Shown one piece after another: positions 44,742 to 55,412 of a DNA stretch of 64,000 nt (positions are counted from its first letter, which is position 1; every line of letters begins with the position of its first letter). The notes below the pieces were generated by a model. The model ran no database searches. It was not told the DNA's origin and saw nothing but the letters and a program-made list of their open reading frames with translations. Made by a program: the position numbers and the translations under genes. Source of the stretch: Anaerolineae bacterium (GTDB lineage Bacteria > Chloroflexota > Anaerolineae > Aggregatilineales > Phototrophicaceae); contig JAJDWK010000064.1 of assembly GCA_022825675.1 (NCBI GenBank), positions 1 through 64,000 of the forward strand, written 5' to 3'.

Positions 44742-46396
44742 GCGAGTACGATGCCATTGTTGTCGGCGCTGGCGCTGGCGGCGGCGTGGCGGCGGCGGTG
44801 TTGACGGCGGCGGGCAAATCCGTCCTGCTGCTGGAACGCGGGCGCGCGCTCTCCTTTGCGGCAGTAGGGCGCGACCATTTGCGCAATCAGCGGATGCCAG
44901 TCTATGGGCACAACGCTGGACCAGACATCGACGGCAACCCACGCACGATTGACGCAAGCTCGCTGCCGCGGCTGGTCGGCGAGGCGCTGGGCGATAAGCG
45001 CCTGCTGAAACCACATCAGCCGGGCTACCAGAACAATGCCGCTTGCGTTGGCAGCGGGACCCGTGTATACGCCGGGCAGGCTTGGCGTTTTATGCCGCAG
45101 GACTTCCGCATGGCGAGCGAATATGGCGTGCCCGCCGGCAGTTCGCTGGCGGATTGGCCCCTCAGCTATGAAGATTTGGCGCCCTATTACGAGAAAGTGG
45201 AATGGGAAATTGGCATTTGCGGCGACCACCGCGGCATGACGCATCTGCCCGCCTATAAGAAGCCATATCCCATGCCGGCGCTGCCGCTGCCCTATAAATC
45301 GACCGTGCACAAAAGCGGCTTGCAGCGCTTGGGCTGGCAGGCGCTGCGCGTGCCCCGTTTGATAAATTCCCAGCCTTATAACGGGCGGCAAGCCTGCATC
45401 AACTGCCAGCATTGCGTCGGCTTCGCCTGCCCGGCGGATGCCAAAAATGGCAGCCACAATACCACCGTGCCCCGGGCGTTAAGCAGCGGGAACTGCACTT
45501 TGCTCACCGAAGTTATGGTCGAGAAGCTGGCGGTCAGCGCGGGCGGTGCGGTCACCGGCGTGACTTTCATCGACGCCGAGCAAAAGCGGCGGACGATACG
45601 CGCCGATGTCATCGTGCTGAGCTGTGGCGCGGTGGAGACGGCGCGGCTGCTGCTGAATTCCGCCACCGCGCAAGAGCCTGCTGGCATCGGCAACGGCGGC
45701 GACCAAGTCGGGAGAAACCTGCAAGGGCATTATTATCCCAGCGCTGTCGGGCTCTTCCCCGAGACGATGTTTGATGGCATGGGACCGGGCTGCTCCATCG
45801 CCACTTGCCAATTCAATCACGGCAATGATGGCATCATCGGCGGCGGCTTTTTGGGCGATGAAGATATCGTAACGCCCATCACCTTGTGGAAGCGATTTTA
45901 TCCGCCTGACGCCCCCCGCTGGGGCAGCGCTGCCAAGCGCTTCATGCGCGAGAATTATCGGCGCATCAATGATGTTACCGGCCCCGTGCAAGAGATCCCC
46001 AGCCCCGATGCCCGCGTGAGCATCAACCCGCAGGTTCGAGACCGCTATGGCATCCCGGTGGCGCATTTGTCCGGCGCGACTCACCCGGAAACTGTGCGCA
46101 CAGCGCGTTTTATGCACCAGCGGGCGCGAGAATGGCTGCGCGCTTCGGGCGCGATACAAGTCTGGGGGATGCCGCCGCCGCGCTATCTCTCCGGCGGGCA
46201 GCATCAAGCCGGCACCTGCCGCATGGGCGAAGACCCGACAACATCGGTGGTCGATCCCTTCTGCCGTGTGCACAGCCAGGAGCGGCTTTTCATCGCCGAT
46301 GGCTCGCCCCATGTTACCAACGGCGGCTTCAACCCGGTCGAAACTATCATGGCGCTCGCCTGGCGCACGGCGGAAACTATCGTCAAGACTTGGTGA
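44738..46396 (+). CDS. GMC family oxidoreductase (gluconate 2-dehydrogenase large-subunit-like)
   Basis: YDAIVVGAGAGGGVAAAVLTAAGKSVLLLERGR; SCGAVETARLLLNS; HQAGTCRMGEDPTTSVVDPFCRVHSQERLFIADGSPHVTNGGFNPVETIMALAWRTAE. Confidence 0.94.
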   Translation: MSEYDAIVVGAGAGGGVAAAVLTAAGKSVLLLERGRALSFAAVGRDHLRNQRMPVYGHNAGPDIDGNPRTIDASSLPRLVGEALGDKRLLKPHQPGYQNNAACVGSGTRVYAGQAWRFMPQDFRMASEYGVPAGSSLADWPLSYEDLAPYYEKVEWEIGICGDHRGMTHLPAYKKPYPMPALPLPYKSTVHKSGLQRLGWQALRVPRLINSQPYNGRQACINCQHCVGFACPADAKNGSHNTTVPRALSSGNCTLLTEVMVEKLAVSAGGAVTGVTFIDAEQKRRTIRADVIVLSCGAVETARLLLNSATAQEPAGIGNGGDQVGRNLQGHYYPSAVGLFPETMFDGMGPGCSIATCQFNHGNDGIIGGGFLGDEDIVTPITLWKRFYPPDAPRWGSAAKRFMRENYRRINDVTGPVQEIPSPDARVSINPQVRDRYGIPVAHLSGATHPETVRTARFMHQRAREWLRASGAIQVWGMPPPRYLSGGQHQAGTCRMGEDPTTSVVDPFCRVHSQERLFIADGSPHVTNGGFNPVETIMALAWRTAETIVKTW

Positions 46397-46423
46397 TAAA
46401 CCGTAGAAGATTAGGAGGGGAAA

Positions 46424-47242
46424 ATGCGCTGCGAGCTTTCTGCCGAGCAAATTCAATCGTATCGCGACAATGGCTATGTCGTCTTACATGACTTTCTCGA
46501 TGCTGACGAACTGGAAGTATGGCGGCGCTGTGTCGGCGAGGCGGTGGCGCAGCGCGGCAAACGCAAGCTGATGGACGGCAGCATGATGGAAGAAGACAAT
46601 TATTATGCGCGCGTCTTCGCCCAGCGCATCAACTTGTGGAATGACCACGCGGGCATGCGCCGCCTGATGCTTGACGAGCGCCTGGGCAAAATGGCGGCGG
46701 ATTTGGCGGGCGTTGATGGCATCCGCATCTGGCACGACCAAGCGCTCATCAAGCCGCCCTGGGGCAACCCGACCGGCTGGCACCTGGACAATCCCTACTG
46801 GTCCTTTTATTCGCGTGATGCCATCAGCATCTGGGTGGCGCTGGATGATGTTACGCCGGATAACGGCTGCCTCTATTTCATCCCCGGCAGCCACAAATCC
46901 GCGACCTTCGACAATGTTGGCATCGGCAGCAATATCGGCGACCTCTTCGATACCTATCCGCAGTGGGGCAAGCTGGAGGCGGCTTCCGCGTCCATGAAAG
47001 CGGGCGCCTGTTCCTTCCACAACGCATTGCTGGCGCATGGCGCGGGCGCGAATATGACGCCTTATGCCCGCCGCGCCATGACCTGCGCCTACATGCCCGA
47101 TGGCAGCACTTTCAACGGGCAGCGCAATATCTTGTCACAAGAACAGGTTGACCGCTACACCATCGGCGAAGTCATTGATGACGATGCGCAAGCGCCGCTG
47201 ATTTATCACCGCAGCAAGGATTTTGCGCGCTTCAGCGGCTGA
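46424..47242 (+). CDS. Phytanoyl-CoA dioxygenase (PhyH) family protein
   Basis: PTGWHLDNPYWSFYSRDAISIWVALDDVTPDNGCLYFIPGSHKS; distal HGAGANMTPYARRAMTCAYMP; AGGAGG RBS. Confidence 0.93.
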   Translation: MRCELSAEQIQSYRDNGYVVLHDFLDADELEVWRRCVGEAVAQRGKRKLMDGSMMEEDNYYARVFAQRINLWNDHAGMRRLMLDERLGKMAADLAGVDGIRIWHDQALIKPPWGNPTGWHLDNPYWSFYSRDAISIWVALDDVTPDNGCLYFIPGSHKSATFDNVGIGSNIGDLFDTYPQWGKLEAASASMKAGACSFHNALLAHGAGANMTPYARRAMTCAYMPDGSTFNGQRNILSQEQVDRYTIGEVIDDDAQAPLIYHRSKDFARFSG

Positions 47243-47256
47243 TGTTCGCTGCCCGC

Positions 47257-48609
47257 TCAATGGCGAAAGGGCACGGTGCCAGTGTCGTCCAGCGGGTAAC
47301 CCCAGCGCTCGATGTAAGTCATGCCGGGGGCGAAATCGTCGCCTATTGCCCGCAGCTCGCGCTGGAGCAGGGCGTCTAAATCCCGCTGGATGCCGGCAAG
47401 CGCCGCCAGGTTGACAAGGTTTTCCAGCTGATAGGGGTCGCGCTCGTTGTCATAGAGCAGCCAGGGACCTTGTAAGCTGCGGCAATAGGTATAACGCCGC
47501 GTGCGGATGCCGCGGTATTCCCGCCCGCCGACGCCGCGATGCCACTCGCCGAAAGGGTGAAAACAGGCGAGCAGCGCGCCCTCGCTGGCGACAGCTTCGC
47601 CACGCAGCGCCGGCGAGAAATCCGTCCCCTCGACGCTGCCAGGAATCGGCAAGCCGCAGACGCCCAGCAAAGTCGGCATGATGTCATGCGCGTTGAGGAA
47701 GGGCGCTGCTTGGCGCGCTTCCTGCCCAAACTCACGCGGATAGCGCAGCAGGAAAGGCACGCGGATAGATTCTTCCCAAGGCTTTTGCTTGCGTTCCATG
47801 CCCTGCGAGCCGAGCATATCGCCGTGGTCAGAGGCGAAAACGAGCACCGTGTCCTCAGCCAAGCCGAGCGATTCCAGCGTCTGCATGATATCGCCGACGC
47901 TTTTGTCGATGGCGCTGCAATGCGCATAATAGCCAGCCAGCCAGTCACGCGCCCGCGCTGCCATCGCCGCCGGCACATTGGGGCGCAAGGCGATATCCCG
48001 CGGGGTGTACAGAGCGCGATACTCCGCCGGTGCCGTTTCGTAAGGGTTATGCGGCGGACCCCACGAGAGCACCAGCATGAACGGTCCGGCATGCGCTTGC
48101 GCCCTGATGAACTCCTGCGCTGCCGCCGTCTGCGCAAAAACATCATAGCCCTGCCAATGGCGCGGCGTCGGGTCATCCCCCGCGTAATAGGCGGAGCAGT
48201 TGTAATCGTGGCTGCATTCCAGCGCTTGAAAACTCTGGAAGCCCAGGCGGCGCTCGGGCGGGATATAGCGGCTGCGCCCGGCGCCAGCGACATGCCATTT
48301 GCCGATGTAGCCCGTCGCGTATCCCGCCTGCTGGAAGGCAGCGCCCAAGCCCACTGGCGCGCCGCTGATTGGCACATCGTTGACGATGACGCCGTGCGTC
48401 AGCGGATATTGCCCGGTGAGAAAGCTGGCGCGCCATGGGCAGCAGACCGAATAGCCCGAAATCGCCTGGCGGAAGTTGACGCTCTCGGCTGCCAGGCGGT
48501 CGATATTCGGCGTCTGCACCTGGCGATTGCCGGCATATCCCAGCGCCTGCAAGCGCCATTGGTCCGTCAGCAGGAAGACGACATTGGGTTTTTTCGGCAG
48601 GTCGCGCAT
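47257..48609 (-). CDS. Sulfatase (FGly-type, S1-like)
   Basis: KPNVVFLLTDQWRLQALGYAGNRQVQTPNIDRLAAESVNFRQAISGYSVCCPWRASFLTGQYP (C-C-P-W-R FGly motif). Confidence 0.94.
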   Translation of the reverse strand: MRDLPKKPNVVFLLTDQWRLQALGYAGNRQVQTPNIDRLAAESVNFRQAISGYSVCCPWRASFLTGQYPLTHGVIVNDVPISGAPVGLGAAFQQAGYATGYIGKWHVAGAGRSRYIPPERRLGFQSFQALECSHDYNCSAYYAGDDPTPRHWQGYDVFAQTAAAQEFIRAQAHAGPFMLVLSWGPPHNPYETAPAEYRALYTPRDIALRPNVPAAMAARARDWLAGYYAHCSAIDKSVGDIMQTLESLGLAEDTVLVFASDHGDMLGSQGMERKQKPWEESIRVPFLLRYPREFGQEARQAAPFLNAHDIMPTLLGVCGLPIPGSVEGTDFSPALRGEAVASEGALLACFHPFGEWHRGVGGREYRGIRTRRYTYCRSLQGPWLLYDNERDPYQLENLVNLAALAGIQRDLDALLQRELRAIGDDFAPGMTYIERWGYPLDDTGTVPFRH

Positions 48610-48666
48610 GGCAGGCTCTTTTCTGTGCTCAGCGGGGGAGGGCATTAAGCCAAGTTCTCAAAATCA

Positions 48667-48838
48667 ATTCACCACCGAGTACATCAAGCTGCACCGAGAA
48701 AAATATATCGAAAGCGAATTTCCGCCCATGAAGTCGATTGTAGGGCATTACTGCGCGGCACCCAGTTTTCGCCCGCATCAACGGCGATTCTCTTCTCTTG
48801 CGTTACTCAGTGTACTCGGTGTACTCGGTGCTGAGAAT
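48667..48838. repeat. Hairpin-forming dispersed repeat pair (CACCGAG.../...CTCGGTG)
   Basis: Left TTCACCACCGAGTACATCAAGCTGCACCGAGAAAAA; right TTACTCAGTGTACTCGGTGTACTCGGTGCTGAGAA. Confidence 0.65.
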
Positions 48839-48849
48839 TAGGTCAAACT

Positions 48850-49821
48850 TCATTTTGCATCTCGCGCCCCGTGGAAGGCATCCCATTCCTGGCGGAAAGC
48901 CGCCAAACCCTCAGCAACAGTGAAGGCGCGCCTGCCCAGCGCTTCAGCAGTGCGTTGGCAGCTGGCGCGGGTGCGATAGGGGATGCCGATATGGCGCATC
49001 GCGTCCAGCACCGCCTGGTCGGTGCGCGTTGGCATTATCAGCGCCGGGTCGGTGTCAAAAGCGGCGGCAATTTGATGCGCCAGCTCAATGCGGTTGATGC
49101 TTTCGCTGCCGAAGCAGTGGAAGATGCCATTGCCATCATGCCGCGCCAGCCGCAGCAGCATATCGGCGCAATCTGATGCCAGCGTCGGGTGCGCCATGTC
49201 ATTGACCTTGGGTCCAGTCCACACTTCCGCCGGCAAGCCCGCCGCCAGCCGGTGCATGACATAAACAGAAAAATCAAAGCCCAAGCCATTCTCTTTGCGC
49301 AGCAGTGATGGCGCGGCGTAGTTGAAGCCGTAAATGCCCGCCAGCCGCGCCACGCCATAGTTCAAGCCGTCCAGCGCGCCCAAATCCCGCTCCGAGGCGA
49401 CTTTCATCAGCCCATAAAAATTGACCGGGTTGGGCGGCGAGCCTTCGTGCACCAGCGCTTCCCTGCCATCAAATACCCAGTCTGATGACACAAAAACCAG
49501 CCGCGCGCCGACTTCGCGGCAGGCTTCCGCCAGGGCGCGCGTGCCGCCTACCATAATCCTCCAGCAAAGTTCACGCTGGGTATCCATGACAATTTGGTCG
49601 AGGATGGCGGCGGCGTGAATGACGGCATCGGGCTGATAGTGGAGTATCGAGCGGCGGATAGCCGCGTGATCGCGCAGGTCCAGCGGGTCAAGCTGATAGT
49701 CCACCGCCCACTCCGGCGCGGGACCATACTGCGAGGCGATAATCTCGTAGCCGCGCTGCCGCGCCAGGCGGATGACATTGCTGCCGACCAAACCGGTGCC
49801 GCCAGTTACATACAGTCGCAT
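48850..49821 (-). CDS. NAD-dependent epimerase/dehydratase (RmlD-like sugar-nucleotide reductase family)
   Basis: MRLYVTGGTGLVGSNVIRLARQRGYEIIASQYG...DAVIHAAAILD...LVFVSSDWVFDGRE...NFYGLMKVASE. Confidence 0.9.
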   Translation of the reverse strand: MRLYVTGGTGLVGSNVIRLARQRGYEIIASQYGPAPEWAVDYQLDPLDLRDHAAIRRSILHYQPDAVIHAAAILDQIVMDTQRELCWRIMVGGTRALAEACREVGARLVFVSSDWVFDGREALVHEGSPPNPVNFYGLMKVASERDLGALDGLNYGVARLAGIYGFNYAAPSLLRKENGLGFDFSVYVMHRLAAGLPAEVWTGPKVNDMAHPTLASDCADMLLRLARHDGNGIFHCFGSESINRIELAHQIAAAFDTDPALIMPTRTDQAVLDAMRHIGIPYRTRASCQRTAEALGRRAFTVAEGLAAFRQEWDAFHGARDAK

Positions 49822-49846
49822 GCTTTTCCTCCGGGGGTATCGCGGC

Positions 49847-50557
49847 TCAAGACGGGCGGACGCGGGCGCTGAGCGCGGCGCTGCGCGCCGCCATTTCCGC
49901 ATAAGCGGCGCGCAGCTGTGACAGGCTGCCGCCGGCTTGCGCCGCTTCGATGACAACCGCTTCCGCCGCGCTGTATTCCGCGCTGACATCGGCGACATCA
50001 GACGCGATTTCGCGCGGGATTGTGGTTACGCCATTGGCATCGCCGTGCAGCAAATCATTCGGATAGACATCGATGCCGCCGACTTGCACCGGGCGGTAGC
50101 AATCCACCAGGTGCATATAGCCATGGGCGCAGACGATGCCGTTATAAAATACGGGAAAATCAAGCGGCGCGATGCCCGCGAAATCCCGCCCGGCGCCGTT
50201 GGTCACCAAGCCAGCCGCGCCAAAAGCTTTGAAGGAATTGCAGAAAACATCGCCAAAATTGGCTGCTTGCCCACCGGTATCAAGATTTTGCATGACAATC
50301 ACCGCGGGACCAGCCAATTCCTCAAAGCGGCTGATGACATCGGGCACGCTGGGGCAGCCGGTCGGCGGCGGCTCGCTGAAGGTGCGGCAGCTTGCGGTCG
50401 CGGCGAAGCCCACCATCGGCGGCAATTCCGGGAAAGCCGCTTTGATGCCGCGCTGCATGAAGCCGCGGTTGCGCGGGCGCAGCGCAAAAAGCTCGATGAC
50501 ATTGGCAATTGTGGCGCTATCCACCGCGCGCAGTTTTTCTAGCAACGCAGCCTGCAT
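49847..50557 (-). CDS. RraA/HMG-aldolase family protein
   Basis: AAGLVTNGAGRDFAGIAPLDFPVF; GGIDVYPNDLLHGDANGVTTIPRE. Confidence 0.9.
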   Translation of the reverse strand: MQAALLEKLRAVDSATIANVIELFALRPRNRGFMQRGIKAAFPELPPMVGFAATASCRTFSEPPPTGCPSVPDVISRFEELAGPAVIVMQNLDTGGQAANFGDVFCNSFKAFGAAGLVTNGAGRDFAGIAPLDFPVFYNGIVCAHGYMHLVDCYRPVQVGGIDVYPNDLLHGDANGVTTIPREIASDVADVSAEYSAAEAVVIEAAQAGGSLSQLRAAYAEMAARSAALSARVRPS

Positions 50558-50600
50558 GGGGCTCTCCTTCGGTTCGTCGGCATCCAGCGGGATTGTACCA

Positions 50601-51416
50601 TCAGCCGCCGCGCCTTGCCGCCTGGCGCAAACTGTCGACATAAAGCGCTTGGCTGGGCATCACATTGGCGACATTGCAATCGTGCCCGAAAAGCGCGAAA
50701 TAGCGCTCCAGGTTGTCGCGCCATATCAGCGGACCTTCTTTGGGGGAGGTGGCTTCGAATATCAGCCGCTCTCTGCCCAGCGCCTCGGCGATTTTGCCGA
50801 TTTCTTCGGCGGCGCGCTCGCCTTGCAGCTCCAATTCGTCATGGTCGAGCATCAAGGCGAAGGCGCCATCGGCAAAAAATGGCTCCGCCCCGCGCAGGAT
50901 ATGCTCGGCGCTGCTGGCGCGCCGCGGCTGTGATTGGTCCCAGTTGTGCAGCGGGTGATGCTCATAGATGATGCGCATGCCCAGCGCCAGCGCCTGCTTG
51001 CGCCATTTCGCCCACTGCTCGCGGCTGATGTCATCGCCAGTATTCATGAACTCGACAACGCGGAAGCCCAGTTCCCTGCCCGCCGCCAGCGCCCGCTCGA
51101 CCACCCCATGCGCATACGCACGCATAAAAAATGTGTGATCGAGATAGGGCTCGACGGCAAAGCGCTGATAGGTCGCCAGCTTCCGCCCCAGCCAATCCGC
51201 CGGGCTGCCCAAGACTTGCGTGGTTACAATCTTGACATAGTCCAGCCGCGCCGCCGCCACTTCGAGGAAATCCGCCAGCTCGAGCAAGCCCATGCGCTCC
51301 ACATAATGCGGCGCTTCATCAAAGCCGACATCTTTCAGCCAGGTCTGGCGCAGCGGCCGCGGCTTCTTGTGCGGCTCCAGCGAAAAAACAGCAGCCATCG
51401 TGTCCGTGTTTGTCAT
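50601..51416 (-). CDS. Phosphosulfolactate synthase (ComA)-family protein
   Basis: KPRPLRQTWLKDVGF...LELADFLEVAAARLDYVKIVTTQVLGSPADWLGRKLATYQRFAVEPYLDHTFFMRAYAHG...ELGFRVVEFMNTGDDISREQWAKWRKQALALGMRIIYE. Confidence 0.75.
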   Translation of the reverse strand: MTNTDTMAAVFSLEPHKKPRPLRQTWLKDVGFDEAPHYVERMGLLELADFLEVAAARLDYVKIVTTQVLGSPADWLGRKLATYQRFAVEPYLDHTFFMRAYAHGVVERALAAGRELGFRVVEFMNTGDDISREQWAKWRKQALALGMRIIYEHHPLHNWDQSQPRRASSAEHILRGAEPFFADGAFALMLDHDELELQGERAAEEIGKIAEALGRERLIFEATSPKEGPLIWRDNLERYFALFGHDCNVANVMPSQALYVDSLRQAARRGG

Positions 51417-51526
51417 AATTCCCGTCCCTAATTTGCGGTGATGCGCTTTATCTTGGCAGAGATTTGAGAACTGCGCCAATATAGTCGGCACAAGGGCAGG
51501 TTCGGGCTAGCGGCGAGGAATAGTCG

Positions 51527-52564
51527 ATGCGCAGTACAAAGCTGATTCAGTTGGTAACTTGCCATGCCGAAGGCGAAGTCGGCAATGTGGTTGTCGGCGG
51601 CGTGGCACCACCGCCTGGCGAGACTTTGTGGCAGCAATCGCGCTGGATTGCGGCGGATCAAAGCCTGCGCAAATTCCTGCTGAATGAACCGCGCGGCGGC
51701 GTCTTCAAGCATATCAACTTGCTGGTGCCGCCCAAGCGCCCCGAAGCGGCCTATGGCTTCATCATCATGGAGCCGGAGCATACGCCGCCGATGTCCGGCT
51801 CCAACACCATCTGCGTGGCGACCGTGCTGCTGGATACCGGCCTGGTCGCGATGCAAGAGCCGGAGACGCATTTCACGCTGGAGGCGCCGGGCGGGCTGGT
51901 GCCGGTGCGCGCCTTCTGCCGCGATGGCAAGGCGCGCAGCATCGAATTCCACAATTTGCCGTCTTTTGTCTCGCGGCTGGATGCGCCGCTGGAAGTGCCC
52001 GGCTTCGGCACTTTGCATGTTGATGTCGCCTATGGCGGCGACAGCTTCGTCATCGTCGATGCCGCGGCGCTGGGCTTCGGCATCCTGCCAGACGAAGCGC
52101 GCGACCTGGCGGCGCTGGGCGCAAAAATCACCAAAGCCGCCAACCAGCAAATCGGCTTCCGGCATCCGCAGCGCCAGGGTTGGGACCAGATTTCGTTTTG
52201 CCAATTTACGCTGCCGCTGGAGCGGGCGGAGGGCGCGCTGACCGGGCGCAACACCGTGGCGATAGACCCCGGCAAGCTCGACCGCTCGCCCTGTGGCACC
52301 GGCTGCTCGGCGCGCATGGCGGTACTTTATGCCCGCGGGCAGCTGCGCGTCGGCGACCGTTATAGCGCCCGCTCGATAATCGGCTCGCGCTTTGATTGCG
52401 CGATTGCCAGCGTTACCGCAGTCGCCGGGCGCGCCGCCATCGTGCCCACAATACGCGGGCGCGGCTGGATTACCGGCACCCAGCAATTGATGCTGGACCC
52501 GGAAGACCCCTGGTCCCTCGGCTATCGTTTGAGCGACACCTGGCCGCCGATGGCGCGCGACTAA
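51527..52564 (+). CDS. Proline racemase family protein (hydroxyproline epimerase/dehydratase-like; Ser-Cys active-site pair)
   Basis: [45 protein letters not shown]. Confidence 0.9.
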   Translation: MRSTKLIQLVTCHAEGEVGNVVVGGVAPPPGETLWQQSRWIAADQSLRKFLLNEPRGGVFKHINLLVPPKRPEAAYGFIIMEPEHTPPMSGSNTICVATVLLDTGLVAMQEPETHFTLEAPGGLVPVRAFCRDGKARSIEFHNLPSFVSRLDAPLEVPGFGTLHVDVAYGGDSFVIVDAAALGFGILPDEARDLAALGAKITKAANQQIGFRHPQRQGWDQISFCQFTLPLERAEGALTGRNTVAIDPGKLDRSPCGTGCSARMAVLYARGQLRVGDRYSARSIIGSRFDCAIASVTAVAGRAAIVPTIRGRGWITGTQQLMLDPEDPWSLGYRLSDTWPPMARD

Positions 52565-54450
52565 TCGCGGCGCAGCCAAACGTTCATCTTGCCAGCGCCG
52601 CGATGCCCCCAGGCGTAATAAGGGATTGCGGTGATGGGAGTCGCTTCTCCCGATTCTTGTATTGCCTCGCCCTGTATCACCGTCACGCCCTTGAGCAAGT
52701 CTGGCTGATGGCGGGCGCTGAGCTCGGCGGCATCAGCCAGCGCGACTGTCAGCGGGTCCGCGGCGTTATCAGCCGCTTCCAGCGCGTACACAAGCGGACC
52801 CCGCTCCAGCGCCACTTTGCCTGCCAGCTCAGCGACAGCGGGGTGCGCCGCCACCCGCCGTATCGGCAGCGGCAGCCGCAGGCTGATGTGGCTTTCGCCG
52901 CTCCATTCGCGCCTGATTTCGGCATAACCAGCGCGCAGGCGCAGCGGCTGTGGCGCGCCATCAACCGCGAGGATGGCAGCGGCGGCGCTGTCATCAAGAT
53001 AGTGATACAAATCGCTGGGCAGCGGCTTCCCCCGGGCGAAAGCGGGAATGCGCAGCCGCAGCGTGAAGGTCGCGGCTTGGGAAGTGGTCAGGCGGATGTC
53101 GATAGCGCCGTCCCAGGGGTAGTCGGTCCGCTGTTCCAGCGTGATATCCGCGCCCGCCATAACCGTCTGGGAACTGCCAGCGACATAGAGATTGACATAG
53201 AGCCCGTCGCCATCACGGGCGTAGACATAGCCGGAAAGCGAGGGCAGCAGCCGCACAACATTGGTCGGGCAGCAGGAAGTTTTGTACCAGGGCTGACGCG
53301 CCATTGAAGTCTCGCGGTTGAAGCGGTATTCGCCATCGCAAGCCAGCGGATTAACATAATAGAAAGATTTGCCATCCATGCCGACGCCAGCGAGGAAACC
53401 GTTGTACAGCGAGCGCTCCAAAATGTCGATGTATTTTGCGTCGCCTGTCAGCAGGAACATGCGCTGGTTCCAAAGGATGTTGGCTTGGGCGGCGCAGGTC
53501 TCGTTATATGCCGTAAGATTAGGCAATTCATAATTGTCGCCGAAAGCTTCGCCCTCGTGGCGGGCGCCGACGCCGCCAGTCAAAGCCAGCTTTTTGCCGA
53601 CAACATTCTCCCAAAGCGCGTCCAGCGCCGCCCGGTACTCGTCAGCGCCCGTCAGCGCGGCGATGTCCGCCATGCCGGCGTACATATAGCCGGCGCGTAC
53701 GGCGTGCCCCAGCGCTTCTTGCTGCTGGCTCACCGGCAGGTGATCTTGGCAATAGTCGCCGTAAATCTCCCGCTGCTGCTCCCGCCCGCGCGTATCGAGG
53801 AAAAACTTCGCCAGGCGCAGGTAACGCTTCTCGCCAGTGACACGGTAGAGCCGCGCCAGCGCCAGCTCAATCTCCTGATGACCCGGCACATCGTGAATGC
53901 CCGTTGGACCAAAGACAGCGTCGATGAGGTCAGCATTTTTGATGGCGATATCGAGGAAACTGCGTTTGCCCGTCGCTTGATAATGCGCCACCGCCGCCTC
54001 GTACATGTGCCCGACATTGTATAGCTCGTGGTTGACGCGCAGGTTGGACCAGCGCTCGCGACCGCAAGGCTCAGGCGCATTGCCGGGGTCGATGCTGCGC
54101 GCGGTATACAGGTAGCCGTCCGCTTCTTGGGCGGCGGCGAATTTGGCAATCAAGCCATCAAGGTAGGCTTCCAGCGCCGCGTCAGGCGCGATTTGCAGGG
54201 CATAAGCAGCGCCCTCCACCACCTTGAAGACATCGGAATCGTCATAGAAAATGCCTTTGTGCGCGCCTGCCAGCAGCCCGCCCGCTTTGGCGAAATTGTC
54301 GATGCGCCCGGTTTCTTCACATTTCTCGAAGTCATAAGGGATGGTGATGCTGACGGCGGTGTCGATGCGCGTCTTCCAAAAGCGGTCTTGAATCGAGACC
54401 GCGGTGAATGGCAGCGGCTGAATGGGATAATCGCGGAATTCGCTGGTCAT
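52561..54450 (-). CDS. Glycoside hydrolase family 127-like protein (beta-L-arabinofuranosidase family)
   Basis: [35 protein letters not shown]; metal/Cys motifs [17 protein letters not shown] and [21 protein letters not shown]. Start ATG 54450. Confidence 0.92.
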   Translation of the reverse strand: MTSEFRDYPIQPLPFTAVSIQDRFWKTRIDTAVSITIPYDFEKCEETGRIDNFAKAGGLLAGAHKGIFYDDSDVFKVVEGAAYALQIAPDAALEAYLDGLIAKFAAAQEADGYLYTARSIDPGNAPEPCGRERWSNLRVNHELYNVGHMYEAAVAHYQATGKRSFLDIAIKNADLIDAVFGPTGIHDVPGHQEIELALARLYRVTGEKRYLRLAKFFLDTRGREQQREIYGDYCQDHLPVSQQQEALGHAVRAGYMYAGMADIAALTGADEYRAALDALWENVVGKKLALTGGVGARHEGEAFGDNYELPNLTAYNETCAAQANILWNQRMFLLTGDAKYIDILERSLYNGFLAGVGMDGKSFYYVNPLACDGEYRFNRETSMARQPWYKTSCCPTNVVRLLPSLSGYVYARDGDGLYVNLYVAGSSQTVMAGADITLEQRTDYPWDGAIDIRLTTSQAATFTLRLRIPAFARGKPLPSDLYHYLDDSAAAAILAVDGAPQPLRLRAGYAEIRREWSGESHISLRLPLPIRRVAAHPAVAELAGKVALERGPLVYALEAADNAADPLTVALADAAELSARHQPDLLKGVTVIQGEAIQESGEATPITAIPYYAWGHRGAGKMNVWLRRD

Positions 54451-54503
54451 GTTTCGCCTTCGTTCTTTGCAAATGTTCGGGGCATAGATACAGGATGTAC
54501 CGC

Positions 54504-55412
54504 TCAATTCTTGACGGCGCCGCCCATCAGCCCGTCCATGTAATAGCGCTGCAAGAGCAGGAATATACCCAGGCTGGGGATAATCGAGACGATGACGCCC
54601 GCTTGCAGCGCTCCCCAATCGACCTCGCCCCAAATGCCATAACGAATTGTCGTGAGGAAAACTGGCAGCGTAAAATTGTCCTGGTCGGTCATGAAGATGA
54701 GGGCGGCGAGGAATTCGTTCCAGGAATTGATGAAGGCATAAATCGCCACCGTAACGATGCCGGGCAGCACCAGCCGCAGCATCAGCCGATAAAGCACGCT
54801 CAAGGAACTGCAGCCATCCAAGAGCGCCGATTCTTCAATCTCCAGCGGCACGGCGAGGAAGCTGTTGCGCATCAGAAAAATGCCGAAGGGCAGTTGGAAG
54901 GTGATGTAGACCAATGCCAAGCCCAAGAGCGTATTGTGCAAATCAACTTGCACAATCATCACAAATAGCGGAATCAAAATCGACTGGAAGGGGATCATCA
55001 AGGTGGATAGCACCATGATAAACAAGAGATTCTTGCCAGGAAAATTGAAGCGGGCGAAGCCATAGCCGCCGAGCGTGCTCAAAACGATGCTGCCCAAAAC
55101 GGTGATAATGGCGACCACTGTGCTGTTGTAGATATGCTGCGCCACGCCGATTTTGCCGTAGGTGGTCAGCTCTTCATAATTTTCCAGCGAGACTTGGGAC
55201 GGCAGATACGTCGGCGGCACGGCGAGCGCTTCTGCCGGCAGCTTGATGGAATTGAGAAAAGACCAGGCGATGGGAAAGAGGAAGAGCAGCGCCAGCACAA
55301 TCAAAATGATATAACGCAGCGCCAGCAGCGCCCGCCGCCGCAGCATGCGGATGTCCTGCTGCGTCAGCCCGCTTTGGCTGGGCAGGGCTTTGTGCAAGGA
55401 TGGGGCTGCCAT
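54504..55412 (-). CDS. Carbohydrate ABC transporter permease (MalG-type)
   Basis: LFLFPIAWSFLNSIKLPAEALAVPPTYLPS; EAA loop EIEESALLDGCSSLSVLYRLMLRLVLPGI. Confidence 0.95.
   Translation of the reverse strand: MAAPSLHKALPSQSGLTQQDIRMLRRRALLALRYIILIVLALLFLFPIAWSFLNSIKLPAEALAVPPTYLPSQVSLENYEELTTYGKIGVAQHIYNSTVVAIITVLGSIVLSTLGGYGFARFNFPGKNLLFIMVLSTLMIPFQSILIPLFVMIVQVDLHNTLLGLALVYITFQLPFGIFLMRNSFLAVPLEIEESALLDGCSSLSVLYRLMLRLVLPGIVTVAIYAFINSWNEFLAALIFMTDQDNFTLPVFLTTIRYGIWGEVDWGALQAGVIVSIIPSLGIFLLLQRYYMDGLMGGAVKN

Noticed and set aside
47539-48648. 369-aa plus-strand ORF
   Set aside because: Antisense to the sulfatase gene.
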